Numbered from the stretch's first letter, positions 52,717-63,340 are shown. The stretch is DNA of 64,000 bases from Shinella daejeonensis (GCF_024281235.1 NZ_JAHWXY010000003.1:1-64000), one strand, 5' to 3'. Notes: generated from the letters alone by a model not told the origin. A program made the numbers and translations.

Positions 52717-53586
52717 TTGCAGGACGAACATATCACGCGGCTGCTGGCGGAGATCGCCCGGCTGAACGCCGCCGTCGAGCGCATCGCCGGCCCCGCCCCC
52801 GCCGTCAACGACTGGGATGCGGCCGACTGCTTCGTTTGGGCGCCGGCCAACCAGCATCTCCAGCCCGTCAAACGGCCGAACCGCATCGAGATCGCGCTGA
52901 TTCAGGGCGTCGATCATGTTCGCGATATCCTTATCGACAACACGCTGCGTTTCGCGCGCGGCCTGCCGGCCAACAATGTGCTGCTCTGGGGCGCGCGCGG
53001 CATGGGCAAGTCCTCGCTCGTCAAGGCCGTGCATGCGCTCGCCGCCAAGGAAAGCGAAAGCGGCCTCAAGCTCGTCGAGGTGCACCGCGAGGATATCGCG
53101 ACGCTGCCGACGCTGATGGAAATCCTCAAGGAGGCATCCTTTCCGGTCATCGTCTTCTGCGACGATCTCTCCTTCGACCATGACGACACGTCCTATAAGT
53201 CGCTCAAGGCGGCGCTCGACGGCGGCATCGAAGGCCGGCCCGACAACGTCGTTCTTTACGCCACGTCCAATCGCCGCCACCTGTTGCCGCGCGACATGAT
53301 GGAGAACGAGCAGTCGACCGCCATAAATCCGTCGGAAGCGGTGGAGGAGAAGGTCTCGCTCTCCGACCGTTTCGGCCTCTGGCTCGGCTTCTACAAATGC
53401 AGCCAGCAGGAATATCTGGAGATGATCGAGGCCTATGCCCGGCACTTCGATCTCGGCATTCCGGTCGAACAGCTTCACGCCGAAGCGCTGGAATGGTCGA
53501 CCACCCGCGGTTCGCGCTCCGGACGCGTCGCCTGGCAATTCATCCAGGATCTCGCCGGTCGTCTCGAAAAACCCCTGACAAAATGA
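52717..53586 (+). CDS. DUF815 AAA-type ATP-binding protein
   Basis: 289 residues from a TTG start that has a perfect AGGAGG at 52705-52710. Walker A is GARGMGKSSLVKA, Walker B is FPVIVFCDDLSF, then ATSNRRHLLPRDMMENE and an arginine-rich sensor region, and EEKVSLSDRFGLWLGF. This is the DUF815 family, conserved next to yajC/secDF in Rhizobiales and of unknown cellular role. It is divergent from yajC and convergent with the nlpD-like gene. Confidence 0.93.
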   Translation: MQDEHITRLLAEIARLNAAVERIAGPAPAVNDWDAADCFVWAPANQHLQPVKRPNRIEIALIQGVDHVRDILIDNTLRFARGLPANNVLLWGARGMGKSSLVKAVHALAAKESESGLKLVEVHREDIATLPTLMEILKEASFPVIVFCDDLSFDHDDTSYKSLKAALDGGIEGRPDNVVLYATSNRRHLLPRDMMENEQSTAINPSEAVEEKVSLSDRFGLWLGFYKCSQQEYLEMIEAYARHFDLGIPVEQLHAEALEWSTTRGSRSGRVAWQFIQDLAGRLEKPLTK

Positions 53587-53587
53587 C

Positions 53588-53613
53588 AAAAGCCCCGGTT
53601 TTCCGGGGCTTTC
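53588..53613. terminator. Bidirectional rho-independent terminator
   Basis: AAAGCCCCGG-TTTT-CCGGGGCTTT between convergent genes. Confidence 0.92.
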
Positions 53614-53624
53614 GTCAGGTGCTC

Positions 53625-55172
53625 TTATTGCAGATAGGTCATCGGATTGACCGGCGTTGCGTTCTTGCGCACTTCGAAATGGAGCTTCGGGCGGGTCGCG
53701 TTTCCGCTCATGCCGGACGTGGCGACCGTCTGTCCCCGCTGGATCTTCTGGCCGCGCTGCACCGAAAGTTCCGAGGCATGGCCATAGACCGTCACGGTTC
53801 CGTCGTCATGGCGGACCAGCACCGCATTGCCGAGTTCCTTCAGGCTGCTGCCGGCGTAGATGACGACGCCGTTTTCCGCCGCCTTGACAGGCGTTCCCTC
53901 CGGAACGGCGATATCGATGCCGTCATTGCGGTTGCCGCCGACATTCGCGCCGTAGCCGGCGATGACCGCCCCGCGCACCGGCCAGCGGTATTTGCCGATG
54001 CCGCTGGATTCCGGAGCGTCTTCCGTGACGTCGGATTTTGCCGTCGCCTCGGAGATGGAGACGGTCTTGACCGGGGGCTGGTAGCTTTCCGGTTTCTTCG
54101 CCGCGGTATCCTTCGGCTTGCTGTCCGCCGGTACGGAGGCGGTAACCGTCTTGTCCGCCGCCGCGGCAGAAGCCGGAGCCGGAGCCGAGCCTCCTGCCGG
54201 GATCACCAGTTTCTGGCCGATTCGGATCGAAGCGGTTTCCATTCCATTCGCCTTCTTGAGCGCATCGATGGAAACGCCCGTCTTGCCGGCGATGCGGGTC
54301 AGCGAGTCGCCGGGCTGCACTTCGTAGAAAGTCCCGTCGCCCGGCTTGCCCTGTCCGGCCGTGGCAACATTGGAGGACGCATTGCCGCTGTCCGGCTTCT
54401 GTTTCTCGCGGTTCGATGCGCCCGGCAGGATCGCGACATTCTGCTCGCTCTTGCGCTCCGGCGCCGGCGGCTTGCCGTCGACCTTCAGCGTGCCGTCCGC
54501 GCTCGCCCTGGCGACGCTGTCCGTCGTGCTGAACGTGGGAATGACGATCCGCTGGCCGGGTTCGGCGTCGGCCGCCTTTTTCAGGCCGTTTGCCGCGAGA
54601 ATTTCCTTTTCCGGCACGCCGTAGCGGTTGGAGAGCGTCTTGAGGCTCTCACCCTGCCGTAACATCACGACCGGCGCATTGTTCGTCGACCAGCCGGCCT
54701 TCGCCTTGCCGACGGTGCCTGTCGTGAGCGTATCGGCGTTGCCGGGCGTTTCGGCCCGGCGCTGCGGCATTGGCTGGGCTATCGCGACATCACGGCTCGC
54801 GGCCGCGCCCGGGGCGGCCAGATTGGAACGCTCCACCGACATGGGCGTGGTCGCAAACCGCGCGCCGGATCCGCCGTCGGTGGACGCATTGACCGGTTCG
54901 CGGCTGATGGTGTCCTGACCGTAGGAATAGGAGGGAGCCGTAGCAGCGTATTGCCCGTCATTACCGACATTCTGGCTCGGAACCGAGTCACCGCCGGAAT
55001 AGGATCGCCGGGGAATGGAACCGGTGGTCATCGCATCCGATCCGGAGCGCGAGAAGAGCCCGTCGAACCGCGAGACGTCGGAACTGCATCCTGTCGCAGC
55101 ACCGGCCAGCAAGGCCACCACGAGGAGACGGAGTCCTGTCCTACCATGACGCGGCGATACACTCTTACGCAT
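53625..55172 (-). CDS. NlpD-like lipoprotein: two LysM repeats and a degenerate LytM domain
   Basis: 515 residues. Signal peptide with lipobox ATGC (Cys about 29); long low-complexity region; LysM 1 (LRQGESLKTLSNRYGVPEKEILAANGL, about 180-225), LysM 2 (VQPGDSLTRIAGKTGVSIDALKKANGM, about 295-340); C-terminal M23/LytM domain (about 395-515). The metal ligands of active M23 peptidases (HxxxD and HxH) read NDGID and KLH, so the first His of each is lost. By analogy with NlpD and EnvC it should activate amidases at division rather than cut peptidoglycan itself. Confidence 0.92.
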   Translation of the reverse strand: MRKSVSPRHGRTGLRLLVVALLAGAATGCSSDVSRFDGLFSRSGSDAMTTGSIPRRSYSGGDSVPSQNVGNDGQYAATAPSYSYGQDTISREPVNASTDGGSGARFATTPMSVERSNLAAPGAAASRDVAIAQPMPQRRAETPGNADTLTTGTVGKAKAGWSTNNAPVVMLRQGESLKTLSNRYGVPEKEILAANGLKKAADAEPGQRIVIPTFSTTDSVARASADGTLKVDGKPPAPERKSEQNVAILPGASNREKQKPDSGNASSNVATAGQGKPGDGTFYEVQPGDSLTRIAGKTGVSIDALKKANGMETASIRIGQKLVIPAGGSAPAPASAAAADKTVTASVPADSKPKDTAAKKPESYQPPVKTVSISEATAKSDVTEDAPESSGIGKYRWPVRGAVIAGYGANVGGNRNDGIDIAVPEGTPVKAAENGVVIYAGSSLKELGNAVLVRHDDGTVTVYGHASELSVQRGQKIQRGQTVATSGMSGNATRPKLHFEVRKNATPVNPMTYLQ

Positions 55173-55321
55173 GTCCAAACCCAACCGATACACCACTAAA
55201 CATGGGACGATTAAAGCGCGTTAGAGTTACTGGCCGGTTAAAGTCGGCCTATCCGGCCGGATTTTTGAACAATTGATAACCATGATGCGTCTCGGCACGG
55301 ATGCCAGACCGATGGCGCCCC

Positions 55322-55864
55322 TCAGAAACCGAGCGCATACATCGTCGTTGCGCGCGATATGCCGCCGGCAGGACGCGAAGGGGTTTCCCCGGCCGGGCCT
55401 GCCGGATGGAGGATCGCGGCGATGGGCGTGGCGTGGCGGTCGGTGGCCGTCGTCTGGCGGACGACAGCCTCGTCAAACGGGGTTTCCACGCGCCGTTCAG
55501 CCGGAAGTTCTGCCGGCGGCATGCCGTCATGGTAATCGAGATAGGCCCGGTAATAGGCGGTGCGATTGCCCTCGTCCAGGAAATGGCCGAAGGATTCGTA
55601 TTCGAGCGTTGCAAGCGCTGCCGCATCGAAATCGCCGTGACGCGCCGTTCCGGGCCGACCGGTCTCGTTCTGCGAGGCGCTGAGCACGAGCAAGGCGTCC
55701 ACCGACAGGAAGACGAGCGCAGAAGGATCGTAGCTTCCTCCCGAGAGTTGCGCGGACGAGCCGCTCTCGCCATCTTCCTCGACCGCCTTGCCAGCCGCTT
55801 TTGCCGCCAGGTTGCCAGGCGTGTCGCTGGTCGAGCCGCTCGCGATCCTGTTTGAGACGTGCAT
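55322..55864 (-). CDS. Conserved hypothetical protein
   Basis: 180 residues, mainly polar, with a moderately hydrophobic patch (ALVFLSVDALLVLSASQNETGRP) and aromatic stretch FLDEGNRTAYYRAYLDYHDGMPPAELP. No signal peptide, no membrane helix, no known family. Coding-like GC3 bias and an intact frame between nlpD and pcm genes support a real gene. Role unknown. Confidence 0.6.
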   Translation of the reverse strand: MHVSNRIASGSTSDTPGNLAAKAAGKAVEEDGESGSSAQLSGGSYDPSALVFLSVDALLVLSASQNETGRPGTARHGDFDAAALATLEYESFGHFLDEGNRTAYYRAYLDYHDGMPPAELPAERRVETPFDEAVVRQTTATDRHATPIAAILHPAGPAGETPSRPAGGISRATTMYALGF

Positions 55865-56020
55865 TATCCATCTCCGTCGAAACGGCCGGATCCAAGCCTT
55901 CTTGTCCGGCGTTCAGCGTGGAAAATAATCTTTTTCGACGATAGGGATCGAGGCTTGCGCGAAGCTTGCGCCAGTTAATGAAAAATTAACCTTTATGACC
56001 GTGAGGCGGAAGACGAAGGA

Positions 56021-56674
56021 TCAGAGCGCCTGTGCGATATGTTCCACGATCGGCTGATAGGGAACGGAAAAAAGATCCTCGCGATCGAAGCGACTGCCGG
56101 TCTTCACCAGTTTCAGCATGCGGCATTCGGTGTCGCTCACCATGACGGGCGCAACCAGCATGCCGCCGGATACGAGCTGTTCGGCGAAAAAGCGCGGCAG
56201 GGCCGGAAAGGCGGCCGTCACGAAGATGCGGTCGAAGGTGCCCTCGCCCTGCAAGCCGTTGCTCCCGTCCGCCTGACGGACGATGACGTTGCGCACGCCC
56301 GCCTTCTCCAGCCCCTGCTGCGCACCGGCAACGAGGGTCCGGTAGCGGTCGACGCTCAACACCCGCTCCGTGAGCCGTCCCATGACAGCGGCCGTGAAAC
56401 CGCTGCCGGTCCCGACCTCGAGCACGCGCTGGCCTGCCTTGAGATCGAGGATATGCAAAAGACGCACCGCCAGGTCGACGCCTTCCATGAAGGATCCGCA
56501 GTCGAGCGGCAGCGTCCGGCTCGAATAGGCTTCACTGGTGAATTGCAGCGGCGCGAACAGCGTGCGGGGCGTCTGCTCGACGGCCGTAAGAAGATCGAGG
56601 TTGTTGATACCCTCTCCGCGCAGCCGTAGCGCAAGCGCGGCAAATCCTTCTTTCTCGATCAGCCGTCCGTTCAA
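56021..56674 (-). CDS. pcm: Protein-L-isoaspartate O-methyltransferase
   Basis: 217 residues starting at TTG that overlaps the surE stop (TTGA). Conserved parts: [27 protein letters not shown], the SAM-binding motif [16 protein letters not shown], and [14 protein letters not shown]. It repairs isoaspartyl damage in proteins using S-adenosylmethionine. surE-pcm pairing with nlpD nearby is a widely conserved stress/stationary-phase arrangement (nlpD-rpoS in enterics, here without rpoS). Confidence 0.95.
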   Translation of the reverse strand: MNGRLIEKEGFAALALRLRGEGINNLDLLTAVEQTPRTLFAPLQFTSEAYSSRTLPLDCGSFMEGVDLAVRLLHILDLKAGQRVLEVGTGSGFTAAVMGRLTERVLSVDRYRTLVAGAQQGLEKAGVRNVIVRQADGSNGLQGEGTFDRIFVTAAFPALPRFFAEQLVSGGMLVAPVMVSDTECRMLKLVKTGSRFDREDLFSVPYQPIVEHIAQAL

Positions 56675-57441
56675 TCGTCGACCTCGCTGCTCAAGGTCGC
56701 CTGCACCCGGTCCAACACGGCGTAATCGGTGAGATCGAGCTTCAGCGGCGTAATGGAGATACGGCGGTTCTTCAGCGCATGGATGTCGGTTCCGGCGCGA
56801 AAGTCGCCATTCCTCTCGCCGAAGCGCAGCCAATAGTAGGGATGGCCGCGGCCGTCCGCCCGCTTGTCGATGGACAGGCCGAAATCGAGCTTGCCCTGAC
56901 TGGTGACATTGATCCCCCGCAGTTCGGAAGCCGCGCAGTTCGGGAAGTTGAGATTGAAGAAGGTGCCGTCCGGCAGATCGACCTCTATCAACTGGCGGAT
57001 GAGGCGCGGAGCATAGCTTTCGGCCACCTCCCAGGGAACGAGACGGCCGGCGGCGTGCTCGCAGGCCTGGCTGAGCGCGATGGAGCGTATACCCTGGAGG
57101 GTTCCCTCGATCGCGCCGGCGATCGTGCCCGAATAGGTCACGTCGTCGGCCACATTGGCGCCGACGTTGACGCCGGAAAGCACGAGGTCCGGCTTCTTGT
57201 CGAGAACCTCGCGCACGCCCATGATGACGCAATCCGTCGGCGTTCCGCGCAACGCGAAATGGCGATCCGCAACCTTGCGCAAGCGCAGCGGCTCCGAGAG
57301 CGATAGCGAATGCGCAAGCCCGCTCTGATCCGTTTCCGGCGCGACGATCCAGACGTCGTCGGTCAGCGTGCGGGCGATCCGCTCCAGCACCGCGATTCCC
57401 TCGGCGTGAATGCCGTCGTCGTTGGTCAGAAGAATGCGCAT
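56671..57441 (-). CDS. surE: 5'/3'-nucleotidase SurE
   Basis: 256 residues. Metal-binding [12 protein letters not shown] at the N-terminus (Asp8, Asp9), Ser in [15 protein letters not shown], Asn in [25 protein letters not shown], and FNLNFPN; all are invariant in SurE. It hydrolyses nucleoside monophosphates and polyphosphate. It is co-translated with pcm and lies 21 bases downstream of serS. Confidence 0.96.
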   Translation of the reverse strand: MRILLTNDDGIHAEGIAVLERIARTLTDDVWIVAPETDQSGLAHSLSLSEPLRLRKVADRHFALRGTPTDCVIMGVREVLDKKPDLVLSGVNVGANVADDVTYSGTIAGAIEGTLQGIRSIALSQACEHAAGRLVPWEVAESYAPRLIRQLIEVDLPDGTFFNLNFPNCAASELRGINVTSQGKLDFGLSIDKRADGRGHPYYWLRFGERNGDFRAGTDIHALKNRRISITPLKLDLTDYAVLDRVQATLSSEVDD

Positions 57442-57462
57442 TTCATCTCCGCCGGCGCCGCG

Positions 57463-58746
57463 TCAGACAGCCTTCTCGATCTTCTTCAGTCCGCCCATAT
57501 AGGGCAGCAATGCGTCAGGGACGGTGATCGAACCGTCCGCCTCCAGATAATTCTCCATCACGGCGATCAGCGCGCGGCCGACAGCCGTTCCCGATCCGTT
57601 GAGCGTATGGACGAATCTCGGCGTCTTGTCGTCCTTGCCGCGATAGCGCGCATTCATGCGCCGCGCCTGGAAATCACCGCAGACCGAGCAGGACGAAATC
57701 TCGCGATAGGTGTCCTGTCCCGGCAGCCAGACCTCGATGTCGTAGGTCTTACGCGCGCCGAAGCCCATGTCGCCGGTGCATAGCGTCACCATGCGGTAAT
57801 GCAGGCCGAGCCGCTTCAGCACTTCCTGCGCGCAGTCGGTCATGCGCTCCAGTTCGTCAACCGAGCTTTCCGCATCGGTGATCGAAACCAGTTCGCATTT
57901 CATGAACTGATGCTGGCGGAGCATGCCGCGCGTGTCGCGCCCGGCCGATCCCGCTTCCGAGCGGAAGCACGGCGTCAGCGCGGTGAAGCGCAGCGGCAGT
58001 TCCTCCTGATCGAGGATCTGCTCGCGCGCCAGATTGGTCAGCGAGACCTCCGCCGTCGGAATCAGCCAGCGGCCATCGGTCGTGCGGAACAGGTCCTCGG
58101 AAAATTTCGGAAGCTGGCCGGTGCCATACATGGCGTCGTCGCGCACGAGCAGCGGCACATGCGTTTCCGTATAGCCATGCTCCTGCGTGTGCAGATCGAT
58201 CATGAACTGGCCGAGCGCCCGTTCGAGGCGCGCGAGCTGGCCCTTGAGAACCGTGAAGCGCGCGCCGGCGATCCGCGCCGCCGCTTCGGCGTCCATGAGA
58301 CCAAGCGCTTCGCCGATCTCGTAGTGCTCGTGCGGTTTATGGCCCCAGCCTGGCTTTTCTCCCCACTTCAGTTTCTCGACATTGTCCGTCTCGTCCTTGC
58401 CGACCGGCACGTCGTCGAAGGGGATATTGGGAATGCGCGACAGGGCGTCGTTAAGCTCCGCCGTGACCTGGCGTTCCTCGTCCTCGGCCGCCGGCAGCAG
58501 GTTCTTGAGATCGGCGACCTCCGCCTTCAGTTTTCCGGCGAGATCGGCGTTGCCTCCGGCCATGGCCGCGCCGATCTCCTTGGAGGCGGCGTTGCGGCGC
58601 GATTGCATGTCCTGCGCCTTCTGGATGACGGTGCGGCGCTTCTCGTCGAGATCGATCAGAAAACGGGCGAGCGGGCTTGCGCCGCGCTTGGCGAGAGCGG
58701 CGTCGAGGGCATCGGCGTTGTCACGGATCCATTTGATATCAAGCAT
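57463..58746 (-). CDS. serS: Seryl-tRNA synthetase
   Basis: 427 residues. N-terminal coiled-coil tRNA-binding arm (about 1-110), then class II catalytic core with motif 2 ([21 protein letters not shown] region) and motif 3 ([19 protein letters not shown]). [10 protein letters not shown] is the standard start. Zinc-independent bacterial type. It lies 62 bases downstream of tatC in one run of minus-strand genes. Confidence 0.97.
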   Translation of the reverse strand: MLDIKWIRDNADALDAALAKRGASPLARFLIDLDEKRRTVIQKAQDMQSRRNAASKEIGAAMAGGNADLAGKLKAEVADLKNLLPAAEDEERQVTAELNDALSRIPNIPFDDVPVGKDETDNVEKLKWGEKPGWGHKPHEHYEIGEALGLMDAEAAARIAGARFTVLKGQLARLERALGQFMIDLHTQEHGYTETHVPLLVRDDAMYGTGQLPKFSEDLFRTTDGRWLIPTAEVSLTNLAREQILDQEELPLRFTALTPCFRSEAGSAGRDTRGMLRQHQFMKCELVSITDAESSVDELERMTDCAQEVLKRLGLHYRMVTLCTGDMGFGARKTYDIEVWLPGQDTYREISSCSVCGDFQARRMNARYRGKDDKTPRFVHTLNGSGTAVGRALIAVMENYLEADGSITVPDALLPYMGGLKKIEKAV

Positions 58747-58808
58747 TTTCGTTCCAGGCGTCGTGTGAACCGGGGCCCACTTTCGCCCGGCAGCGCGGCA
58801 ACACCGGG

Positions 58809-59645
58809 TCAGGCCTTGTCGGCCTCGCCCGGCGTCGCAGCGACCTCGTTTTCCGCGTCTTTCGCGGCCCGGTCGCGGGCCCGCTGCCGTTCGATGAATC
58901 GGGCCGTATAGATTGAAATCTCGTAGAGAAGGATAGCCGGCAGCGCAAGGCCGATCTGGGAAATCGGATCGGGCGGCGTCAGGACCGCCGCCACCACGAA
59001 GGCGATGACGATCGCATATTTGCGCTTGGAGATCAGCGCCTGCGTGTCGATGAAGCCGGCGCGCACGAGAAGCGACGAGATCACCGGAAGCTGGAACACC
59101 AGCCCGAAGGCGAAGATCAGCGACATGATCAGGCTGAGATATTCGGAAACCTTGGGCAGGAGCTGGATCGACACCTGCCCTTCGCCGCCGCCCTGCTCCA
59201 TGGCGAGGAAGAACCACATCACCATGGGCGTGAAGAAGAAATAGACCAGTGCGGCGCCGATCAGGAACAGGATCGGCGAGGCCACCAGAAACGGCAGGAA
59301 GGCCGCGCGCTCGTTCTTGTAGAGGCCGGGGGCCACGAATTTATAGATCTGCTGGGCGATCACCGGAAAGGCGATGACCAGCGCGCCGAACATCGCCACC
59401 TTGATCTGCGTGAAGAAGAATTCCTGCGGCGCGGTGTAGATCAGTTCGATGTTGCGGTGGGAAAGCCCGGCCCAGCCGACCGCCCATTTAAACGGCAGCA
59501 CCAGCAGGTTGAAAAGCTGCTTGGCGAAATAGAAGCAGACGAGGAAGGCCACGAAGAATGCGCCGACGGCCCAAAGCAGGCGTTGGCGCAGTTCGATCAG
59601 ATGCTCGATCAGCGGCTGGGGCTTGTCTTGAATGTCGCCGCTCAT
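58809..59645 (-). CDS. tatC: TatC, twin-arginine translocase receptor subunit
   Basis: 278 residues with six helices: [20 protein letters not shown] (TatC signature HLxELRxR), [55 protein letters not shown], and [28 protein letters not shown]. It recognises twin-arginine signal peptides with TatB. It overlaps tatB by ATGA. Confidence 0.97.
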   Translation of the reverse strand: MSGDIQDKPQPLIEHLIELRQRLLWAVGAFFVAFLVCFYFAKQLFNLLVLPFKWAVGWAGLSHRNIELIYTAPQEFFFTQIKVAMFGALVIAFPVIAQQIYKFVAPGLYKNERAAFLPFLVASPILFLIGAALVYFFFTPMVMWFFLAMEQGGGEGQVSIQLLPKVSEYLSLIMSLIFAFGLVFQLPVISSLLVRAGFIDTQALISKRKYAIVIAFVVAAVLTPPDPISQIGLALPAILLYEISIYTARFIERQRARDRAAKDAENEVAATPGEADKA

Positions 59646-60325
59646 GCCTCGTCCTTGTCCTTCCCGGCCTTGCCGCCACTCTTGGCGGATGAGGCCTTGC
59701 CGGGTTTCGTTGCCGCGCTCCCGGATGCGGAAGCCCGCCTCGTTCCGGTTGCGGCCTTGCCCGTCGAGACCTTGCCCGATGCCGCCTTCGTGCCGGCCTT
59801 CGCCGTCGATGCCGGTGCAGACCCTGCGGGTGCGGCGCGCTTGCGCGGCTTTGCCGCCACGGAAGGCTTCGTAGACGCCGTCTTGCCGGCCGGCCCCTTC
59901 TTCAGGGGTTCGGCGGCAACCGGCTCCGGGGAGACGGGCTTGCCGGCCGCAGCAGGTACGGCCCCTGCCTCTCCGGCGTCCTCCGGCGCAGGCTCGGCCG
60001 CCTTCGCAGGCGACGGAACGCTGCTCGTCGCCTTCTGGAGATCGGCCTTGATCTCGTCACCGACCTGACGAAGCGGATTCACCGCGTCGCGGATCGTGTT
60101 CATGGGGTTGAGCTTCTGGGCATCGGCGATCGTCTTGCGCACGTCGTCCAGATCGGCCTCGCGCAAGGCCTCATCGAATTGCTGCCGGAATTCGCCCGCC
60201 ATGCTGCGCATCTTGCTGACCATGTGGCCGAAGGTCCGCAGCATCTGCGGCAGATCCTTCGGACCCACGACGATGATCAGCACGATGGCGATGACAAGTA
60301 TCTCGGTCCAGCCGACATCAAGCAT
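59642..60325 (-). CDS. tatB: TatB, twin-arginine translocase subunit
   Basis: 227 residues. The N-terminal helix LDVGWTEILVIAIVLIIVVGPKDLPQML is the TatB signature (VGPKDLP), then the amphipathic helix with FRQQFDEALREADLDD. The last about 130 residues are a low-complexity Ala/Pro/Lys/Thr tail, longer than in enterobacteria but usual in rhizobia. It sits between tatA (50 bases upstream) and tatC. Confidence 0.95.
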   Translation of the reverse strand: MLDVGWTEILVIAIVLIIVVGPKDLPQMLRTFGHMVSKMRSMAGEFRQQFDEALREADLDDVRKTIADAQKLNPMNTIRDAVNPLRQVGDEIKADLQKATSSVPSPAKAAEPAPEDAGEAGAVPAAAGKPVSPEPVAAEPLKKGPAGKTASTKPSVAAKPRKRAAPAGSAPASTAKAGTKAASGKVSTGKAATGTRRASASGSAATKPGKASSAKSGGKAGKDKDEA

Positions 60326-60374
60326 GAAGTTCAGTCCTTACCGGCCGCAAGGCCCGTCCGCCGTCCGAGACAGA

Positions 60375-60566
60375 TCACTTGATCTCGTCTGCCTTGTGAT
60401 CGACCGTCTTCGTCGTATCGGCAGGCTCGTCATCCGACATGCCCTTCTTGAAGCTCTTGATGCCCTTGGCGACATCGCCCATCAGTTCCGGAATCTTGCC
60501 GCGGCCAAACAGCAGCAGCACCACCACCAGAACGATCAGCCAATGCCAGATGCTGAAAGAACCCAT
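60375..60566 (-). CDS. tatA: TatA, twin-arginine translocase pore subunit
   Basis: 63 residues: one short helix ([37 protein letters not shown]) with the FGRGK hinge and the amphipathic helix, then an acidic tail. First gene of tatABC. Confidence 0.96.
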   Translation of the reverse strand: MGSFSIWHWLIVLVVVLLLFGRGKIPELMGDVAKGIKSFKKGMSDDEPADTTKTVDHKADEIK

Positions 60567-60598
60567 TTTGCGACTCCCTTTCGACGCGTTATCTCGAT

Positions 60599-61711
60599 TT
60601 AAGATGTTCGGTCGTGTTTTTCAAATACGAGAATGTCTCGCTCGTTAACGGAAAGCGTCACGTCACGCAATCCGGCACGGATCTGATCGGCGCGCACGCG
60701 TGCATGGATCGGCGCTTCCGTTCCCGGAATCGCCAGCGTCAGAAGCTCCACCACCCCCAGGAACCGCCGCGACAATATGCGCGCCGGCACTGTTCCGCCA
60801 GTCTCGAGAATCCGCAAGCCCGAAAGGCGCACGGCCACCCGCACCGTCCGGCCGTCGGCAAAACCGCTGCCGTCCACATTGCCCACCGGAGTTTCGACGA
60901 CGCCGCCGCGAACATGGCCCGGAAACTCGTTTATCTCCGAAAAGAACGCCGCCGCGAACAGGTCTTTCGGCCGCAGATAGAGTTCTTCCGCCGTCCCCAC
61001 CTGCACGAGCCGCCCGTCGCGCAAGAGCGCGATCCGGTCCCCCATCCGCATGGCTTCCTCGGCATCATGCGTGACGACAATGGCGCTGGCACGTGTCTGG
61101 CGCAGGATCGTCAGCGTATCGGCGCGGATGGAATCCTTCAGCCGCGAATCGAGCCCCGAAAACGGCTCGTCCATCAAAAGCACCGACGGGCGCGGCGCAA
61201 GGGCCCGCGCAAGCGCCACCCGCTGCTGCTCGCCTCCCGACAGCTCATGCGGGAATTTCCGGGCGTAATGGGCAAGGCCGACCCGTTCGAGCGCCCGTTG
61301 CGCCTCCGTCTCCGCAGCCGCGCGCGGCAGCGCGGTCAGCCCGAAGCGCACATTGTCAAGAACGCACATATGCGGAAACAGCGCGAAATCCTGGAACATC
61401 AGGCCGACGCCGCGCCGCTCGGGCGGCAGGAAAACGGCAGGACCGGCAATTTCCCGGTCATTCATCAGGATGCGGCCGGAGGTCTGCGCCTCGATGCCTG
61501 CGGCAATCCGCAGCAGCGTCGTCTTTCCCGAGCCGGAAGGACCGAGCAGGCAAAGCACCTCGCCCGGCTCGGCCGTCAGCGAGATGCCGCGGACGGTTTC
61601 CCTGTTGTGATAGCGGTGATGGATATCCTCGAACACCAGCCGGGCCGCGAAGGTCACGGCCGATGCGCTTCTCGTCCCGATATCGCTGGAGCCCACCGGA
61701 TCCGAAATCAT
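60599..61711 (-). CDS. Orphan FbpC/PotA-type ABC importer ATPase
   Basis: 370 residues from MISDPVGSS (AGGAAG upstream). Walker [11 protein letters not shown]-loop [10 protein letters not shown], signature [16 protein letters not shown], Walker [14 protein letters not shown]-loop VVTHDAEEA, then a TOBE-like C-terminal regulatory domain. This is the ATPase class of Fe(III), polyamine or sulphate importers. No permease or binding-protein gene adjoins; it stands between scpB and tatA, so partners must be elsewhere. Confidence 0.9.
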   Translation of the reverse strand: MISDPVGSSDIGTRSASAVTFAARLVFEDIHHRYHNRETVRGISLTAEPGEVLCLLGPSGSGKTTLLRIAAGIEAQTSGRILMNDREIAGPAVFLPPERRGVGLMFQDFALFPHMCVLDNVRFGLTALPRAAAETEAQRALERVGLAHYARKFPHELSGGEQQRVALARALAPRPSVLLMDEPFSGLDSRLKDSIRADTLTILRQTRASAIVVTHDAEEAMRMGDRIALLRDGRLVQVGTAEELYLRPKDLFAAAFFSEINEFPGHVRGGVVETPVGNVDGSGFADGRTVRVAVRLSGLRILETGGTVPARILSRRFLGVVELLTLAIPGTEAPIHARVRADQIRAGLRDVTLSVNERDILVFEKHDRTS

Positions 61712-61770
61712 TGCCGTCTTCCTGCCGGCGGGCAACGCCGCCGGTCTTGCCGTCCTCACAAAAGCTTCGC

Positions 61771-62484
61771 CTATTCGTCTTCTTTTCCGCCCGGTGTCAA
61801 GAGTCCGAATTCCTCGATATCGGCCTCGGTGATCGGATCTTCGTCCTCGGCAAGCTCGTCATCGCCGAGCGGAAGGGGCACCTGAAACGTCGGCGGGATA
61901 CGGCCGGACAGCAGGCCCGCCCCCTTCAGCTCCTCCAGTCCGGGCAGGTCCCGCAGTTCCTCGAGGCCGAAATGATCGAGGAAGTCCCGCGTCGTGCCGA
62001 AGGTGACCGGGCGGCCCGGCGAACGCCGCCGGCCGCGAAAACGAACCCATCCCGCCTCCATCAACACGTCGAGCGTGCCCCTGGAGGTCTGTACGCCGCG
62101 AATGTCCTCGATCTCGGCGCGGGTCACCGGTTGGTGATAGGCGATGATCGACAGCACCTCCAGCGCGGCGCGCGACAATTTGCGCACCTCCTTCTCGTCC
62201 GTGCGGATGACGAAGGAAAGATCGGGCGCTGTGCGGAAGGCCCAATGGTCGTCCACCTGCACGAGATTGACGCCACGCCCGGCGTAAAGCCCCTTGAGCG
62301 CCCGCATGACGTGGATCGGGTCGACCCCGCGCGGCAGCCGCTCCGCGATATAGGCGATGGAGACCGGGCCGGTGGATGCGAATACCAGCGCCTCGGCGAT
62401 CCGCGCCGCCTCATGCAGCCGGCGCGGGTCGACCACCGTCGCCTCGCCGGCCCCGGCCGTGCCGTCGCCTTCCTGCTCAATCAC
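61771..62484 (-). CDS. scpB: Segregation and condensation protein ScpB
   Basis: 237 residues from a GTG that overlaps the scpA stop; no ATG is nearer the family start. Two winged-helix domains: ARIAEALVFASTGPVSIAYIAERL and AALEVLSIIAYHQPVTRAEIEDIRGV, GWVRFRGRRRSPGRPVTFGTTRDFLDHFGL. ScpB dimers bridge ScpA and Smc in chromosome condensation. It ends with an acidic tail. Confidence 0.95.
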   Translation of the reverse strand: MIEQEGDGTAGAGEATVVDPRRLHEAARIAEALVFASTGPVSIAYIAERLPRGVDPIHVMRALKGLYAGRGVNLVQVDDHWAFRTAPDLSFVIRTDEKEVRKLSRAALEVLSIIAYHQPVTRAEIEDIRGVQTSRGTLDVLMEAGWVRFRGRRRSPGRPVTFGTTRDFLDHFGLEELRDLPGLEELKGAGLLSGRIPPTFQVPLPLGDDELAEDEDPITEADIEEFGLLTPGGKEDE

Positions 62485-63340
62485 GCTCCTCGTCCTCCCG
62501 TTCATCCGCGCGGGGACCGCGCCTGAGGTAGATCGGCTGGAAAACACCGTCCTGCCGCAGTTCGAGGCGCCCTTCCCGCACCAGTTCCAAAGTCGCGGCG
62601 AAGGCGCTTGCAAGGGCGGTTGCGCGCTCCGCCGGATCGGCGAGATAGCGCAGCAGGAAGCTGTCGAGCGCCGTCCATTCCTGCTCATCCACCATCCCGA
62701 CCAGGTTTGCGAGGATCGCGCGCGCGTCGGCCAGCGACCAGACCGTGCGCCTCTCGATCGTCACCTGCGTGATCGCCTGCCGCTGCCGCAACGCCGCATA
62801 GGCGCTGACGAGATCGAACAGCGAGGCGTCGAGCGCCGTGCGACGCTCGACCGGGATATGCTCCGGCATGCCGCGCGGGAAGACGTCGCGTCCAAGCCGA
62901 TTGCGATTGATGAGCCGCGTCGCCGCGTCGCGCATGGCTTCCAGCCGCTTCAGCCGGAATGCAAGGCTCGCCGCCATCTCCTCGCCCGACGGCCCCTCGT
63001 CCTTCGGCTGCCGGGGAATCAGCAGGCGCGACTTGAGATAGGCAAGCCAGGCCGCCATGACGAGATAGTCGGCGGCAAGTTCGATGCGGATGCGCCGCGC
63101 CCGCTCGATGAAAACCAGGTATTGTTCGGCGAGCGCCAGCACCGAGATGCGCGCCAGGTCGACCTTCTGCGTGCGCGCCAGATGCAGCAACAGATCGAGC
63201 GGCCCCTCGAAGCCGGCAAGGTCCACGACGAGGCTTTCCTCATGCAGCCCGCGCGTCTCCGCCGCGTCCTGCCAAAGCTCATCCATCGGCGTCCCGGTGG
63301 CGCGCGATCCCGTTTGCAGCGTGGCTCCCGTTTCCTGCAA
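62477..63340 (-). CDS. scpA: Segregation and condensation protein ScpA
   Basis: 287 residues with the ScpA N-terminal signature FEGPLDLLLHLARTQKVDLARISVLALAEQYL and a C-terminal helical winged domain. It is the kleisin of the Smc-ScpAB complex. The start used is TTG at 63340, which has AAAGGACGAGG before it; ATG at 63286 is the alternative. It overlaps scpB. Confidence 0.95.
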   Translation of the reverse strand: MQETGATLQTGSRATGTPMDELWQDAAETRGLHEESLVVDLAGFEGPLDLLLHLARTQKVDLARISVLALAEQYLVFIERARRIRIELAADYLVMAAWLAYLKSRLLIPRQPKDEGPSGEEMAASLAFRLKRLEAMRDAATRLINRNRLGRDVFPRGMPEHIPVERRTALDASLFDLVSAYAALRQRQAITQVTIERRTVWSLADARAILANLVGMVDEQEWTALDSFLLRYLADPAERATALASAFAATLELVREGRLELRQDGVFQPIYLRRGPRADEREDEERD

